DNA of 64,000 nt from Cordylochernes scorpioides (lineage: Eukaryota; Arthropoda; Arachnida; Pseudoscorpiones; Chernetidae): positions 7,311,619-7,375,618 of the forward strand of contig CP092880.1 of NCBI GenBank assembly GCA_030710605.1, written 5' to 3'. Shown here one piece after another: positions 21,271 through 31,740 of the stretch. A program made the translations under genes and the position numbers. The notes beneath the pieces were generated by a model. It had not been told where the DNA came from. It did no database searches and saw only the letters and a program-made list of their open reading frames with translations. How positions within the stretch are numbered: the first letter of the stretch is position 1; every line of letters begins with the position of its first letter.

Positions 21271-21589
21271 GTTTTAATTAAGACATAGAAATAATGCATT
21301 TAAAATTTCTCTCAAGTAAATTTAATCACTGTTTAATATGGCATTGATTTTCCCTCTATATATTCCTGCTACAAGTTGCTTCCCAGCGCGACGTTTAGCC
21401 ATTTTCACAACTATGTTTTAATTATATTTTTATAGGTGCAATGAGAGCATCACTTCAATTAGCATTTCCCTTGAGTATTTCGATATTCATTCAGAATACT
21501 AACTAATATTTAAATTCGAAAACTAATTAAAATATTGTTTTTAAAATGATGGTTAATATTTTAATTAAATATTTATAATAACTTTTTAT

Positions 21590-21865
21590 ATATAGGTTTT
21601 TAAAAATTTTAATTAGACAATTCTAATTTATATTTAGACTTGTTTCAATTTTAATTTAGACACTTTTATTTTTATTTAGACATTTTTCATTTTAATTTAG
21701 ACACATCGACTTTTCTATAAAAAGTCCATGTGTCTAAATTAAAATGAAAAATGTCTAAATTAAAATGAAAAGTGTCTAAATTAAAATGAAAAATGTCTAA
21801 ATTAAAATGAAAGCGTCTAAATTAAAATGAAAAATGTCTAAATATAAATTAAAATTGTCTAATTA
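21590..21865. repeat. Inverted minisatellite, 18-20 bp unit
   Basis: The plus strand has several TTTAATTTAGACA(C/T)TTT units followed, after a short centre near 21715, by their reverse complements (TGTCTAAATTAAAATGAAAA repeated). The whole folds into a long imperfect hairpin. Confidence 0.75.
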
Positions 21866-22042
21866 AAAGTTAAAAACCAATAAATGATGTTCAAAAATAT
21901 ATCTAATAGTTCAATGATAGTAGCTGCAAAATGGTTTGTAATAATATTTATATTAGGTTAGCGTTCAGAAAAATTGCTCTAAATAATTATGGCAATGTCC
22001 TATCTAGAAAAGATAATGAACGAAGTTAGATCACGACCAAAT

Positions 22043-22046
<4 letters not shown>

Positions 22047-22118
<72 letters not shown>
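22047..22118. repeat. (TA)n microsatellite
   Basis: About 36 TA units uninterrupted. The 62-codon ORF over it (Ile-Tyr alternation) is an artefact. Confidence 0.95.
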
Positions 22119-22122
<4 letters not shown>

Positions 22123-22195
22123 TATAAAAATAGAGCAATCCATAAATAAATCTTTAATTAAAGATTTTAAAGATTAATGTTATACATTACATATA

Positions 22196-22345
22196 AATGT
22201 TATGAAAATAGAGCAATCCATAGATAAATCTTTAATTAAAAAGGGCTATATTGGATCAAAATATCATTTATTTTACCAATATTTCAGTTGGCTGAACGCC
22301 AACCTTTATCAAGGTATTATAACATATTAATGTGTGTTGTATAAC
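22196..22345. repeat. Foldback family F, half copy
   Basis: Starts AAAATAGAGCAATCC, then AAAAGGGCTATATTGGATCA and CCAATATTTCAGTTGGCTGA, ending after AACCTTTATCAAGG. This is one arm of the palindrome seen complete at 22557-22826. Confidence 0.75.
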
Positions 22346-22556
22346 TGTTGTAAGATTTAGATACTTACAGCTTGTAGGAAGGCATGAGGCCGTTGATGAT
22401 TATACGATAATAACATTTATTATCCATTTAGGAAAAGAAAGTTAAAAGAGCGAACACATTAACAGCATGTAGGTAAGTGAGAAGAAGTAAACAAACTGTA
22501 GTGATGATGATAATGCCAGTGTGGCGCTATCTGTAGTCGTAGAGAGCATTCAGTTT

Positions 22557-22826
22557 CTAACAATAACATTAATATTTAATCTTTAATTAAAAAGGCATAT
22601 ATTGGATCAAAATATCATTTATTTTACCAATATTTCAGTTGGCTGAACGCCAACCTTTATCAAGGTGTTATAACATTTTAAAGTGTGTCAACATCATAGT
22701 GTGTGGCGCTGAGTTTGTTGTTGACACACTTTAAAATGTTATAACACCTTGATAAAGGTTGGCGTTCAGCCAACTGAAATATTGGTAAAATAAATGATAT
22801 TTTGATCCAATATATGCCTTTTTATT
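22557..22826. repeat. Foldback family F, complete copy
   Basis: Long palindrome: AAAAAGGCATATATTGGATC at the left and its complement at the right; arms include TTCAGTTGGCTGAACGCCAA. The centre has a second inverted pair (GTGTGTCAAC / GTTGACACAC) around TGTGTGGCGCTGAG. In each arm CTTGATAAAGGTTGGC, GTTC, GCCAACTGAAATATTGG forms hairpin-then-GAAA, a loose echo of families E and G. Other copies: 23316-23445, 35322-36006, 37555-38070, 43976-44098, 46707-46860. Confidence 0.8.
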
Positions 22827-24285
22827 TAAAAATATATGTTATAATAAATATAAAAAGATAGTTTTTGCTTAGATTGTTTAAGGATACATAAACATTTTAT
22901 GTTATTGACATTGCTGTATAGGTATTTCATGATCTATTTTATTGCAGTCGTTGTAAAAATGATAAAACAGTTTTAATCATAATTTGCTTTAATATTGAGT
23001 TTATGAAAATAATTAAGAAAGAAATACCTGATTTGAGGCGTAAAGAAGAAAATATAAGATTACGTATTTACATATGTATAAAATGCACAATTATTATATA
23101 AATTATTTGATAAAGAACATATATAATTTATTTTAACTTTAAAATATTGGGATTTGTAATTCTTCTCTAAACAAAATTATTTAGTTTCGATTGTTTCAAA
23201 AATAATCAGTGAATAAAGTTATAGAGGCAATAATTACAATCGTATGATTAATAAAATATTTTTTATTATTTTTTCTCATTCTTAAATATACAGTATTTAA
23301 CACATAGAATATGTTTTGAAAATAGAGCAATCCATATTTAATTCATTAGATAATAAAAAGGCATATATTGGATTTAATAAAGATATTGACAAAATAAATC
23401 TTTTATTATATCCAATATATGCCTTTTTATTATATAACATAGAATATATGTGATTTTTAAACATTTTTCTATCTGAAATATTCTGAATACATGTAATATT
23501 TTTTTTTCTCCCTATATATATCAATTTTAAACGTGAAGCAAAAACATTTGTAGAGAAAATAAGAAACATTTGTCGTCTGTCATTATTAACTTATAGCGCC
23601 ATCTATTGAGTAAAATTATAAACATATTTTTTGTTACGTAATTAAAGTAAGTAAGAAGGACGTAACCAATTTAACTTTACATATTATTTATTATTAATAG
23701 CAATTATACAAAACAAATCTTGGTATATGTTTATACATGAAAACAACAAAAACAATAAAACAATTTATACATACAAGTTCCTTTTCAAATTCAGTCCCAT
23801 CTATTGCCATTGTTACTCTGTAATATTCCAACATTTTTAAGGCTATATTTAAATTAAATAAACATAAATATATATATATTCTTCGCTACAATATAATTTT
23901 AAAAATAGCGTAAAAAATATGTTTATAATATTTCTATTTGAATTCTGTAATTTTGATTGTTGTAACTTTTATTCTATTTAAATAAAACTGAAATGATTTA
24001 AATTTATGAAAATAAATAAAAAATGGACAAAATTTGTGTTTCTATATATATATAATCGGAAGATTTAACAGAAAATACGTTTCCATATAAAATCTCAAAC
24101 TAATACAATTATAATGAATAAATAAAAAAGAGCTTAATTATATTTCCTGCAGCGCCACTTAAAAACAAATTTAAAAAAATATATCAAATGTAATAGAATG
24201 TGTAATAAAAAAATATATATATTAATTCATTGAATATGTTTCAGAACATTAATAATTTTCATTTAAAATTTTACTAAATGGATGA
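22827..24285. other. AT-rich DNA with a short F copy
   Basis: Mostly AT-rich and unique. 23316-23445 is a reduced family F palindrome (AAAAAGGCATATATTGG and its complement only about 75 bp apart). Phrase GCGCCATCTATTGAG at 23596 and GCGCCACTTAAA at 24151 echo family G ends. No gene seen. Confidence 0.5.
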
Positions 24286-24289
24286 TCAT

Positions 24290-24545
24290 AGGTATCGCCA
24301 CCGATTACGTTTCCACGAAGCGTTCCATGTACACATTGTACAGGCCATGATGATCATGGTGGGTAGTTGATAGCGCCTGCTTTTACGACAAGTACACCAC
24401 CTGTCTACATATGTAGAAAACAGTTCGACTTCTACACTTACAAATGTGTCATATCCCCGTTTGGTAGCTTGCACTTAAGTCAGTAGACGAGTGGTTAATA
24501 CCCTCGATTCCCGATAGCCATGAACCGGAATCGAATCCCGCATTG
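24290..24545. mobile_element. SINE-1 rearranged: reversed tail joined to forward head
   Basis: 24330-24475 is the SINE-1 body in reverse (ACCATGATTATCATGG-like end, CACCACCTGTCTACATATG). Then 24476-24545 is a forward tRNA-like head (GAGTGGTTAATACCC, B box GGAATCGAATCCCGC). The order tail-reversed/head-forward means an inversion or a snap-back copy. Confidence 0.6.
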
Positions 24546-24659
24546 GACTCTTTGTTTTAATATATGAATAACCTTTTCACACATTTTATTCATTGTTGTA
24601 AATAACATAAGCAAAGGTTACTCTTGTTGAATGGCACCTATTAAAGTGATTTTGGAACC

Positions 24660-24795
24660 AGAGAGAACTTGCACTCGCTCGTGGAATTGGACTTTTGTGA
24701 GAATAGGGATCCATTGAAGCTATTTTTTCTACAGAAAAGCGGCCAATACGAGATTCAATGCAAGGTCATGACTGTGTAAAATAGAAGGCTTATAC
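24660..24795 (-). mobile_element. SINE-1 fragment, reverse
   Basis: Shows the SINE-1 body reversed (TTGCACTCGCTCGTGGAATT, then a decayed head with GCCAATACGAGATTCAATGC). Immediately followed by the LINE-E insertion. Confidence 0.5.
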
Positions 24796-24811
24796 CACTC
24801 AAGCAAGAATA

Positions 24812-24950
24812 AGCTCCTGATCCGGACGTACCCTCGGAGAGGGCTACGTCGATTGTATATATATCTCTCTTCATTCCTACCATTATTATTACCTTATAAC
24901 TCCCTTTGAGTGTAAAGATTGGCGAGATGTCAATAAAGTTGTTTAATTGT
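24812..24950 (+). mobile_element. LINE-E, 139-bp 5'-truncated copy with exact TSD
   Basis: Bounded by the 16-bp direct repeat CACTCAAGCAAGAATA at 24796-24811 and 24951-24966. The insert runs from CCTGATCCGGACG to TGTCAATAAAGTTGTTTAAT, matching the 3' end of the copy at 26956-27204. Only 3' UTR (and perhaps a few codons) remains. Confidence 0.85.
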
Positions 24951-25069
24951 CACTCAAGCAAGAATAGTTACCAAAAAAAGAAGAAGAAGAAGAGTGCATA
25001 AAAAAGAATCTCCAATTAAGCAATGTTTGCCAAAGAAGCAACAAAGACAAGGAACATTGTATTTATTTA

Positions 25070-25400
25070 CCACAGGCTGACCTCGACAGATCTGAGGAGG
25101 CTCGTCTGTATCCAGACATGACGTCAGCGTTTATTTTTAAAGGGAGGGACGTCAATAAATCTCCACAACTTAGCAAAAACTTCGGTTCAGTAGCCCCGCC
25201 TGTCCACACCTCAGCATCGCTCTTCGTCGCTCAGAGGGTTTGTCCAGACCTGCTGAAACTACCAATAAAACCTTCTTCAGCTTTGAGATCTTCTTCCACA
25301 TTTGATAGACTACCTTCTATCAACGGCAGTACTATTTATACGCATTCTTTCTCTCTTTAAATAATGATAATATTACACACAAAGATTTATTAAGACCACC
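25070..25400. promoter_or_regulatory. Unique mixed-composition island with a consensus CRE
   Basis: A perfect TGACGTCA palindrome lies at 25119-25126 and a half-site-like GGGACGTCAAT at 25147. The segment is unique in the window and less AT-rich. An 80-codon frame (25118-25360) crosses it, Ser/Pro-rich, unrecognised. One short site is weak evidence for regulation. Confidence 0.25.
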
Positions 25401-25810
25401 GGTCTTATACAGATTCACCACAGGAAGAAATAATAGATGGAGATCCTATACTCCAGGCAGTACAGCACCCAACAACAGCTTCCAGGTCCGACACATGCCC
25501 AATGGCCACACGTTCCTTTGTGCATACGTCATGGTTAGCGAATCACTGAACAGGCTAGTGTGGAATCAGCCGCGTTCTTGTCTTCGCTTTCCTCGTCCAA
25601 ATGGACCACGGCATTCGGCGATTCAATTAATCTCCTCCGAACGGTGACTGCGGCCTTGTAGAATTTATATAAACCAAAAAGAAGACCTTGATCAAACGTC
25701 ATTACATTCATCCAGTTATAATAAATAATGATAATAATGAAGTAAATCATTACTATATATGCACCTATAGGAGCATTTCTCCCTTTGATTATACATCAGA
25801 ATGAAGCATT
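25401..25810. other. Unclassified segment
   Basis: GC-moderate to about 25640, then AT-rich. No repeat partner noticed within the window. A minus-strand 71-codon frame (25535-25750) has no recognised motif. Confidence 0.35.
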
Positions 25811-26106
25811 ATATTTATGACCCTAGTAAAGGAAGCAAATCCACGATCGAATGGGTACAGAACGCCAGCTGATAAAGTTCATAAATACAACGAAAATTGA
25901 TGTTTCCTGGACATGTGATGTGTGGATCAGCAGTACAGACATTGCTGACAGTGCTGGAGGGAAAGCTCCAGGGGAAGAGATCGATGATAAGTAGAAAACA
26001 GAGATACACAGACAATCTAAAACAATTGACTGGACGACACACCTACGAGGAGATGAAGAGGATGGCGGAGAAAGTATGGAGAGACCATGTGGCCCACCCT
26101 CAGTAG
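25811..26106 (+). pseudogene. RTE-type LINE ORF2 C-terminus, fragment
   Basis: Plus-strand frame from 25897 to 26106. It reads GHVMCGSAVQTLLTVLEGKL, QGKRS..., then LKQLTGRHTYEEMKRMAEKV and WRDHVAHPQ before TAG. The pattern GH(V)MR...LEG(R/K)..G+R...W....L...TGR.Y.E...+A.....WR is the familiar tail of RTE-clade reverse transcriptases. The usual GRGRPRRTW stretch is degenerate here. RT and endonuclease are missing, so the copy is 5'-truncated. Its last codons are amplified into the array that follows. Confidence 0.7.
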
Positions 26107-26349
26107 AGGAAGGCACTGAAGGAGGAAGATATGGAGAGACCATGTGAACTACCCTCAGTAGAGGAAGGCATTGAAGGAGGGAGATATGGAGAGACCATGT
26201 GGCCTACCCTCAGTAGAGGAAGACATTGAAGGAGGGAGATATGGAGAGACCATGTGGCCCACCCTCAGTAGAGGAAGGCATTGAAAGAGGCAGATATGGA
26301 GAGACCATGTGGCCTACCCTCAGTAGAGGAATGCATTGAAGGAGGAAAG
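26075..26349 (+). repeat. 55-bp tandem array derived from the RTE C-terminus
   Basis: Five units begin TATGGAGAGACCATGTGG at 26075, 26130, 26185, 26240 and 26295, exactly 55 bp apart. Unit 1 is the last codons (WRDHVAHPQ and stop) plus 3' UTR of the RTE fragment, so the array grew from the element end. Confidence 0.9.
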
Positions 26350-26475
26350 AGGAGTAGAGGGAGAAATGCCTCTCTAGGTACATGAATATCATCCCCCCAC
26401 AACTTCATGTTGCATACTTGCCTGAAAATCGGCACTTGCCACAGAACTAGCTTTAGTAAATTCAACCGATGCCAT

Positions 26476-26835
26476 AACCCCTCTCGTAGTATGCTATGAA
26501 ATCAAAGCCGTCCCTGTACTGATGAGGACCATAATCCTAAACCAGAGGTCAGCAAACTCACGGCTGGCGAGCCACATGCGGCTCTTTGGATGTGAAACTG
26601 AGGTTCTTTATATAGTTCCATATGCAAATATTTATTTATGCGAGTACTATTTATTGTTGGCAAGAAAAAAATTGTGGCTCTTTAAAAACTTTGAAATTTT
26701 GTAAATTGCAATTTTGACTCTTCCGACTCAAAAGTTTGCCGAACCCTATCCTAAACCATTGTACACAGGTTGGCGTTTTGTATGAATTTGTCCAAAACTG
26801 GTGTTATGGATCATTCTTCATCATTAAAGTTTTTT
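26476..26835 (+). repeat. Repeat family J, split by a hAT-like MITE
   Basis: 26476-26542 (ATGAAATCAAAGCCGTCCCT, CTGATGAGGACCATAATCC) and 26757-26835 (ATTGTACACAGGTTGGCG, TTTGTCCAAAACTGGTGTTA) together reconstruct the order seen at 10297-10470. The GAAAC of the core is changed to TAAAC here. Confidence 0.7.
26543..26748. mobile_element. hAT-like MITE, 206 bp, with exact 8-bp TSD
   Basis: TIRs CAGAGGTCAGCAAACTC / ...AAGTTTGCCGAACCCTA; target duplication TCCTAAAC at 26535-26542 and 26749-26756. A second copy in the other orientation is at 60677-60883. No transposase inside. Confidence 0.9.
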
Positions 26836-26944
26836 TACTTCTCTCTCTTTAAAATGCAATTTTAAAATGCGCTGTTCTTTCTTCTCATTCGTCTAAAATA
26901 TGTGGGACAAATTAAGATTGGACTTTTTATGATGCGGATTATTC
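26836..26944. other. Short unassigned stretch
   Basis: AT-rich sequence between family J and the LINE-E insertion; nothing recognised. Confidence 0.4.
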
Positions 26945-26955
26945 TTTATGAAGTT

Positions 26956-27204
26956 CGGGCATGGCCTAGACGATGACACCATCCTGACGTCTGCCAAGAC
27001 ACACATCTATAGGTACTTCCTCGGTGTGGAACTGAGGAGTGAAGACCTTGTCTGGAGGAGAACTCTCTCAAGGTGGGGAAACCTTCCTTGCTGAAGACAT
27101 TTGTATATATATTCCCCTACACTTTATATACCCTTTTACTCTTTTATTTTTCCACCTTTGTAAAATTTGATTAAAAGAATCAATAAAATTGTTTAAATTG
27201 TCAA
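26956..27204 (+). mobile_element. LINE-E, 5'-truncated copy with C-terminal codons
   Basis: Bounded by an 11-bp duplication TTTATGAAGTT (26945-26955 and 27205-27215). Open frame to the TGA near 27092: DDDTILTSAKTHIYRYFLGV then ELRSEDLVWRRTLSRWGNLP. The 3' UTR is about 110 bp and ends AATCAATAAAATTGTTTAAA. Same 3' end as 24812-24950. The peptide is not assigned to a clade. Confidence 0.75.
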
Positions 27205-27215
27205 TTTATGAAGTT

Positions 27216-27321
27216 TGACATGCTGCAAAGGAAATATCCGAATCTTCTAATAGAATTATGATACTCATTCTTGGATGTTATCGATGACTTAACATAGCAT
27301 ACACACTTAGAATAGTATGTA
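27216..27321. other. Short unique stretch left of the palindrome
   Basis: No feature recognised. Confidence 0.4.
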
Positions 27322-27782
27322 TTGAGGAAAACAGCGAATTTGCTTATAGTTTTGCTATAAATTGATGAAAATCGCATCTGTATGATTATAAATACTGAAG
27401 CAGGTTTTTAAAGAAGATGCCATATTACAATAAAGGACATTTGAATGGTTTGTATGATTCGAAGCTGTTCGAACAAGCATAAAGGATTATTTTACACATT
27501 GGTAGACCTTTATCGATAAGAAACCACGAAATTACGTTCAAAATTAAGTCATCGATAATTTTGAACGTAATTTCGTGGTTTCTTATCGATAAAGGTCTAC
27601 CAATGTGTAAAATTATCCTTTATGCTTGTTCGAACAGCTTCGAATCATACAAACCATTCAAATGTCCTTTATTGTAATATGGTATCTTCTTTAAAAACCT
27701 GCTTCAGCATTTATAATCATACAGATGCGATTTTCATTAATCTATAGCAAAATTCTAAGTACATTCGCTGTTTTCCTCATTA
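27322..27782. repeat. Long palindrome, arms about 225 bp
   Basis: Left arm 27322-27546, 9-base loop, right arm 27556-27782. The inner about 180 bp of each arm differ at only about 3 positions (for example GGATTATTTT against GGATAATTTT); the outer 45 bp differ far more. Landmarks: TCGAAGCTGTTCGAACAAGC, CCTTTATCGATAAGAAACC. The transcript would form a very long hairpin. No TIR-type terminal motif or TSD was found, and no ORF. Confidence 0.9.
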
Positions 27783-28132
27783 CAGTCTATCCGAAAGTTT
27801 CAAAATGTTTGTCTATACGAGCATAGAAATCCCAATAAATGTAAATTCATGCGTCTCTCTGTAATAATGTTTTTTCCCTATATGTGTTGATAAATATTTG
27901 ATCTTGTAAAATATTTCATAATTTTGAATATTTTACGTGATACAATCTTATATTCTTGGAATTTATTGAGCACACGATGTATTATCATAATCATATCCCG
28001 GTAATATGCAAATTAGTCTAAAGCTGTTACACCTTCCAGACTATATCCCTATATCCGTCCCTGAATCTATTCTTTCTGCGCAGAGATGAATTCTAAAAAT
28101 GCATTGTTTCAATTCCTTTTTTTATAGCATAT
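27783..28132. other. AT-rich, no feature seen
   Basis: Unique in the window; no ORF. Confidence 0.5.
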
Positions 28133-28133
28133 A

Positions 28134-28414
28134 CACTCATGAACAAAACTCAAGAATTCGTAAAGTCTTTAATATAGCCGGTTGTCTGTTTTTATGAAGG
28201 AGACAGAGACAATTCTGTTCACACTTGGTTATCTCGTGTGTCTTCAATAAAGGTCACTGTAATATCTTTCAGAGTTATTGTCAGAATCCTGATATACATG
28301 TAAAAGGTACAACTTCCTTAAGTTTTGTCTATGAGTGTATCTTTCAGAGTTATTGTCTGAATACCTATATACATGCTTAAAAGTTCAACTTCTTTAAGTT
28401 TTGTCATTGAGTGT
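28134..28414. mobile_element. Tc1-like MITE with duplicated right end
   Basis: Flanked by TA (28132-28133). Left terminus CACTCATGAACAAAACTCAA; right terminus AAGTTTTGTCTATGAGTGTA at about 28337, followed by one more 76-bp unit ending TTTGTCATTGAGTGTG (28414). Interior: GAGACAGAGACAATTCTGTT, CACTTGGTTATCTCG. Other copies: 39122-40305, 49521-49784, 53438-54087. Confidence 0.8.
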
Positions 28415-28711
28415 GTATTCCTTCAAGTTTATAATTTAAAAAAAGAGAATATAAAAAACTAAAAACTTAGAATTTTAGTCATTTTTATATATTATAATAG
28501 CTCTCTATAAAATTGAATTATGGGGATTTCAATAACTATTTATACAACAACAATAAACTCAATGCATATTCGCACAAAAATATTTTAAATAAAAGAAAAA
28601 TAATTTCATTGTGTTAATTACTGGAATAATTGTGTATTTAGAATATAATCCTTTGTTAGCAAATTTTAGATAATAAAGTTAACTTCCAAGGATGATATCT
28701 TTATTTATAAC
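28415..28711. other. AT-rich intergenic DNA
   Basis: No feature recognised. Confidence 0.5.
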
Positions 28712-29085
28712 TAGACGGGTGACCCGGGCTTCGCCCCGGGATTGACCCGTGTGCATATCTACCCGAGTGATATATATTTAGATAAGATTTTTTTAATAAT
28801 TGTTTGTTATTAGCATTATCTATTTGTTTGCATCAGCATAATTTAATCTAATCTTTGATAGAGGGCGCTGTTCGTGAGCTAAGTAGAATAGTTTGAATAT
28901 ATAGTTATAATAATTGATTTATATATTTTTTAAAATAGCCTATCGTCTTCCCCGTATTTTATTACCAATGTATGGAAATTTTGGTTTGAATTAGTGAACT
29001 ACTGCGAATTTGTATACCGGACAAACAAACAAACATACAAACAAACAAACATTCAAACATTGATTTATATATATATATAGATGTA
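28712..29085. repeat. Dispersed repeat P with CCCGGGCTTCGCCCCGGG end
   Basis: Begins CTAGACGGGTGACCCGGGCT with a GC-rich palindrome in AT-rich DNA, and ends in (ACAAACAA)n and TATATATATATAG. The other copy, 48490-48700, is reversed (GGGCGAAGCCGGGTCATTCG, TCTAGT). Such repeats are widespread in invertebrate genomes; I do not assign a class. Confidence 0.6.
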
Positions 29086-29559
29086 TTATTAATAAAATAT
29101 ACTCATCTTTGGACGTTTAATTTATTATCTAAAAATAATTGTGTATTTGTGAAAATAACATACTTCTCAATAATTTAATCACAATTTTTAATTAACAGTA
29201 AAGTAGTGATAAAACAGATTATTAAAATATTTCTGTAATATTTTATTAATCCAAAATAATATATATTATAATTAATTATTTTACACGAGTTAATTCTCTA
29301 TATATACACAATACAGCAGCATAATAAAATCTTAGCAACAAATTTTAAAAGTAAAATAAAACGAATAAAATGTGCTTACATAAGTAAAAAATGGATTACC
29401 CATCGTGAAAATATCTTTAGAATGAATAAAAATTGAATTGTTTATATCAAAAGACAAGCTCGTGATATCAAACAACTTTCAAAGAAGCTTAGAGAATTGT
29501 TTATCTTACCATTCTTTATTTAGAAATTCCTGTGGGGTGAAATCGTATCTTTGTAGTCG
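29086..29559. other. AT-rich intergenic DNA
   Basis: No feature recognised. Confidence 0.5.
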
Positions 29560-30330
29560 TTACATTGAGTGAGAAAAAGTGGTGCAGACGAAGTTGTTTA
29601 TGGCGGGAAAAAGGGTGCGCAGTTTAAACAGCGCATCTTGTTTACTTTGACGTGTTTTTCATTTACAAAAAAAAAAAAATTAAGATATACAAAAAAAAAA
29701 AAGCACGATATACTTCATATTAATTTCTTAAAATAAAAATTTATTTTTGACATCTAAATCTATAAATCAATCATTGAAATAAAAAGATATTTAAAATCAT
29801 AATAGATGCGCATAAACTGAATAATCAAAATCCATTACTGTACTTTGAAAAACGTAAATCATTTAAATTAATTCAATCACAAATGATATTATAAATTGAA
29901 AAAAAAAAACAACTTTATATTTATAGAGGAGTTATTAAAAAACTGCCTAAATATCTGTCAATCGTATTGATGGATGATTTTTTTTCAATAGCAGACGGCA
30001 ATTGATTTCGACCCAAGTGGCATTATCAACCAAGAGGTGAGGAACTCAAAGAAGATCAATTAATTAAATCTCGAAGTAAAAGGGACGCGCGGGAAAAAAA
30101 ATCAAAAGACCGTTTACGAGCATTAAAAATGTCAGACGAGTACCCCACCCTGGCGCCCCAAGACCAGTCGTTTGCCACCTTTAATCCACCAGATCCTTGA
30201 CCTCGCAGACGAGAGCTATGTAGTTAAGAGCTGAACTTAAGAATCGTTTGGCTTGGCTTCAGTTCAAGATGGCTTGCAGCTGGCTACCAAAATATCGCCA
30301 TTAACTACAGTGTTGCTCACCCCCTTTTTA
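29560..30330. promoter_or_regulatory. Unique island with two E2F-like sites
   Basis: Higher GC in two patches, unique in the window, no ORF. TGGCGGGAAA at 29601-29610 and GCGCGGGAAAA at 30087-30097 match the E2F consensus family (TTTSSCGC reversed). The second patch (30000-30280) has CCACCCTGGCGCCCCAAG and GCAGACGAGAGC. A non-coding regulatory element is possible; nothing more can be said. Confidence 0.25.
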
Positions 30331-30786
30331 TCTTATTTTGGTTTCACTGAAGAATTCCATCTGCTCGCCTTTTCTTCTGTTTTTTTTTTCCTCTACCAAA
30401 AACATGGTGGACTTTTAAAATAGAATTATTTCTTTATATCAAATTTTTAGAATGTTAATTCATTTCAGAAATCTTTTCTATAAGGTTGTCCCAAATGTTC
30501 GTGTTTTTCTTAAAAACGTTGTTTTTCTTATTATTTGGCGAATAATATTATAACGGCGAATACATAATAATACAATTACTTTATACATAATACAAAGACA
30601 TTATACATAACAGCGAATAATATTGGTATTTCAATTTTTTTGCAAATGTTTACGAACTTTTGGGATAACCTTGTAGTTTTTTTGTTATTGCTGTATTATT
30701 ATGGCTTCAATATTCAATAATATTCTATAATTATTTACAATATAAAAAATCTTGTAGATAGGTTTTTTGAAGATAAAAGTATTTTC
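30331..30786. other. AT-rich intergenic DNA
   Basis: No feature recognised. Confidence 0.5.
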
Positions 30787-30940
30787 CCATCCCTGGACAC
30801 TTTTATTTTTCCGTTCATCATTACTCTTCATAATTCACCCTTTCATACCTCATCCAAAAAGGTTAGAAATAGTCAATATTTCACCTTGAAATAAATTTTG
30901 ATTTCTCATTGAAAAGAAACTCATGCGATGTAACTTCAAG
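30787..30940 (+). mobile_element. SINE-2 body, headless copy
   Basis: Starts CCATCCCTGGACAC, the 3' end of the tRNA-like head, then TTCATCATTACTCTTCATAA, CCTCATCCAAAAAGGTTAGA and AAATAATTTTGATT-like end. The head is missing, as in the copies at 37603 and 50440. Fuller head: 36558-36631. Confidence 0.7.
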
Positions 30941-31326
30941 TGTTGTTGTACAATCACAAGCCGCAGTGTATTATATTGTATTAAAAGTATTTTATAGACA
31001 ATATATTACATTTATTTTGAATGTTTTTAACGGTTTTTAAAATATTACGTCTCTCCCATATCTCCAACAAGCTTTACAGCTGTGGCTGAGGCGGTATGTA
31101 CATAATCATTGTTACATATATTTTATATCAATTTTCCGTTTTTATCATCATTTTCATTATTGTTAATTTCTAATAAATAGTGAGGACTGTACTCTTTCCT
31201 ATATTGACAAAATGTCAATAAAAATATGCTACTTGTCATTGTCTCTCCAATGAAGCCTGTATAGATTTCATTATGTAAAAACGAAAGAAAAAAATAAAAG
31301 ATAAAAAAATCAGGTGTTGAAATCAA
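30941..31326. other. AT-rich intergenic DNA
   Basis: No gene. Chance 72-codon frame on the minus strand. Confidence 0.5.
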
Positions 31327-31496
31327 TATTAAAAATGGCATATCCTGACCAGGAGCACATGTGCTTTACAGAAGGCAGAGCGCCATCTGGTGGAAAAAAA
31401 TCAACTAAACATTGATTTAGCCTGTTCCCTGATTGGGTTGGCCAACCCAATTTCTTGATAAATCAAGGTCCTGGTCAGGATATGCCATTTTTAATA
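31327..31496. repeat. Family G foldback, short form
   Basis: Termini ATATTAAAAATGGCATATCC / complement at the right (26 bp). Interior carries GGCAGAGCGCCATCTGGTGG and TTGATAAATCAAGG. It lacks the central hammerhead-like core found at 45981-46265. Confidence 0.8.
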
Positions 31497-31740
31497 TAGA
31501 TTTCATTATGTACATTCATCCTTATCTTATATCCATATTTACTTATTATTATTATTTCTCTTTAGTTTTCATTTATATCTATATTTTTTTAAAGAACGAT
31601 GTAATAAAAGTGGATTCTCCCTCTCTTCATTTTATGTATTTAACCTTACATAATCTTATATGGACGTTATAATAAATCAGTTTCAATCTCTCTCTCTCTC
31701 TTTTTCTTGATCCACTTCTCTTTTATTCTTTCTCTCTCAG
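31497..31740 (+). mobile_element. LINE-F 3' end with (CT)n tail
   Basis: TAATCTTATATGGACGTTAT, AATAAATCAGTTTCAATCTC then (TC)n at about 31655-31702. The same end occurs at 32990-33050 and reversed at 37262-37330, 38088-38130 and 38485-38560. Only the 3' end is present. Confidence 0.55.

Noticed and set aside
21989..22177. 62-codon ORF with Ile-Tyr repeats
   Set aside because: Product of the (TA)n microsatellite.
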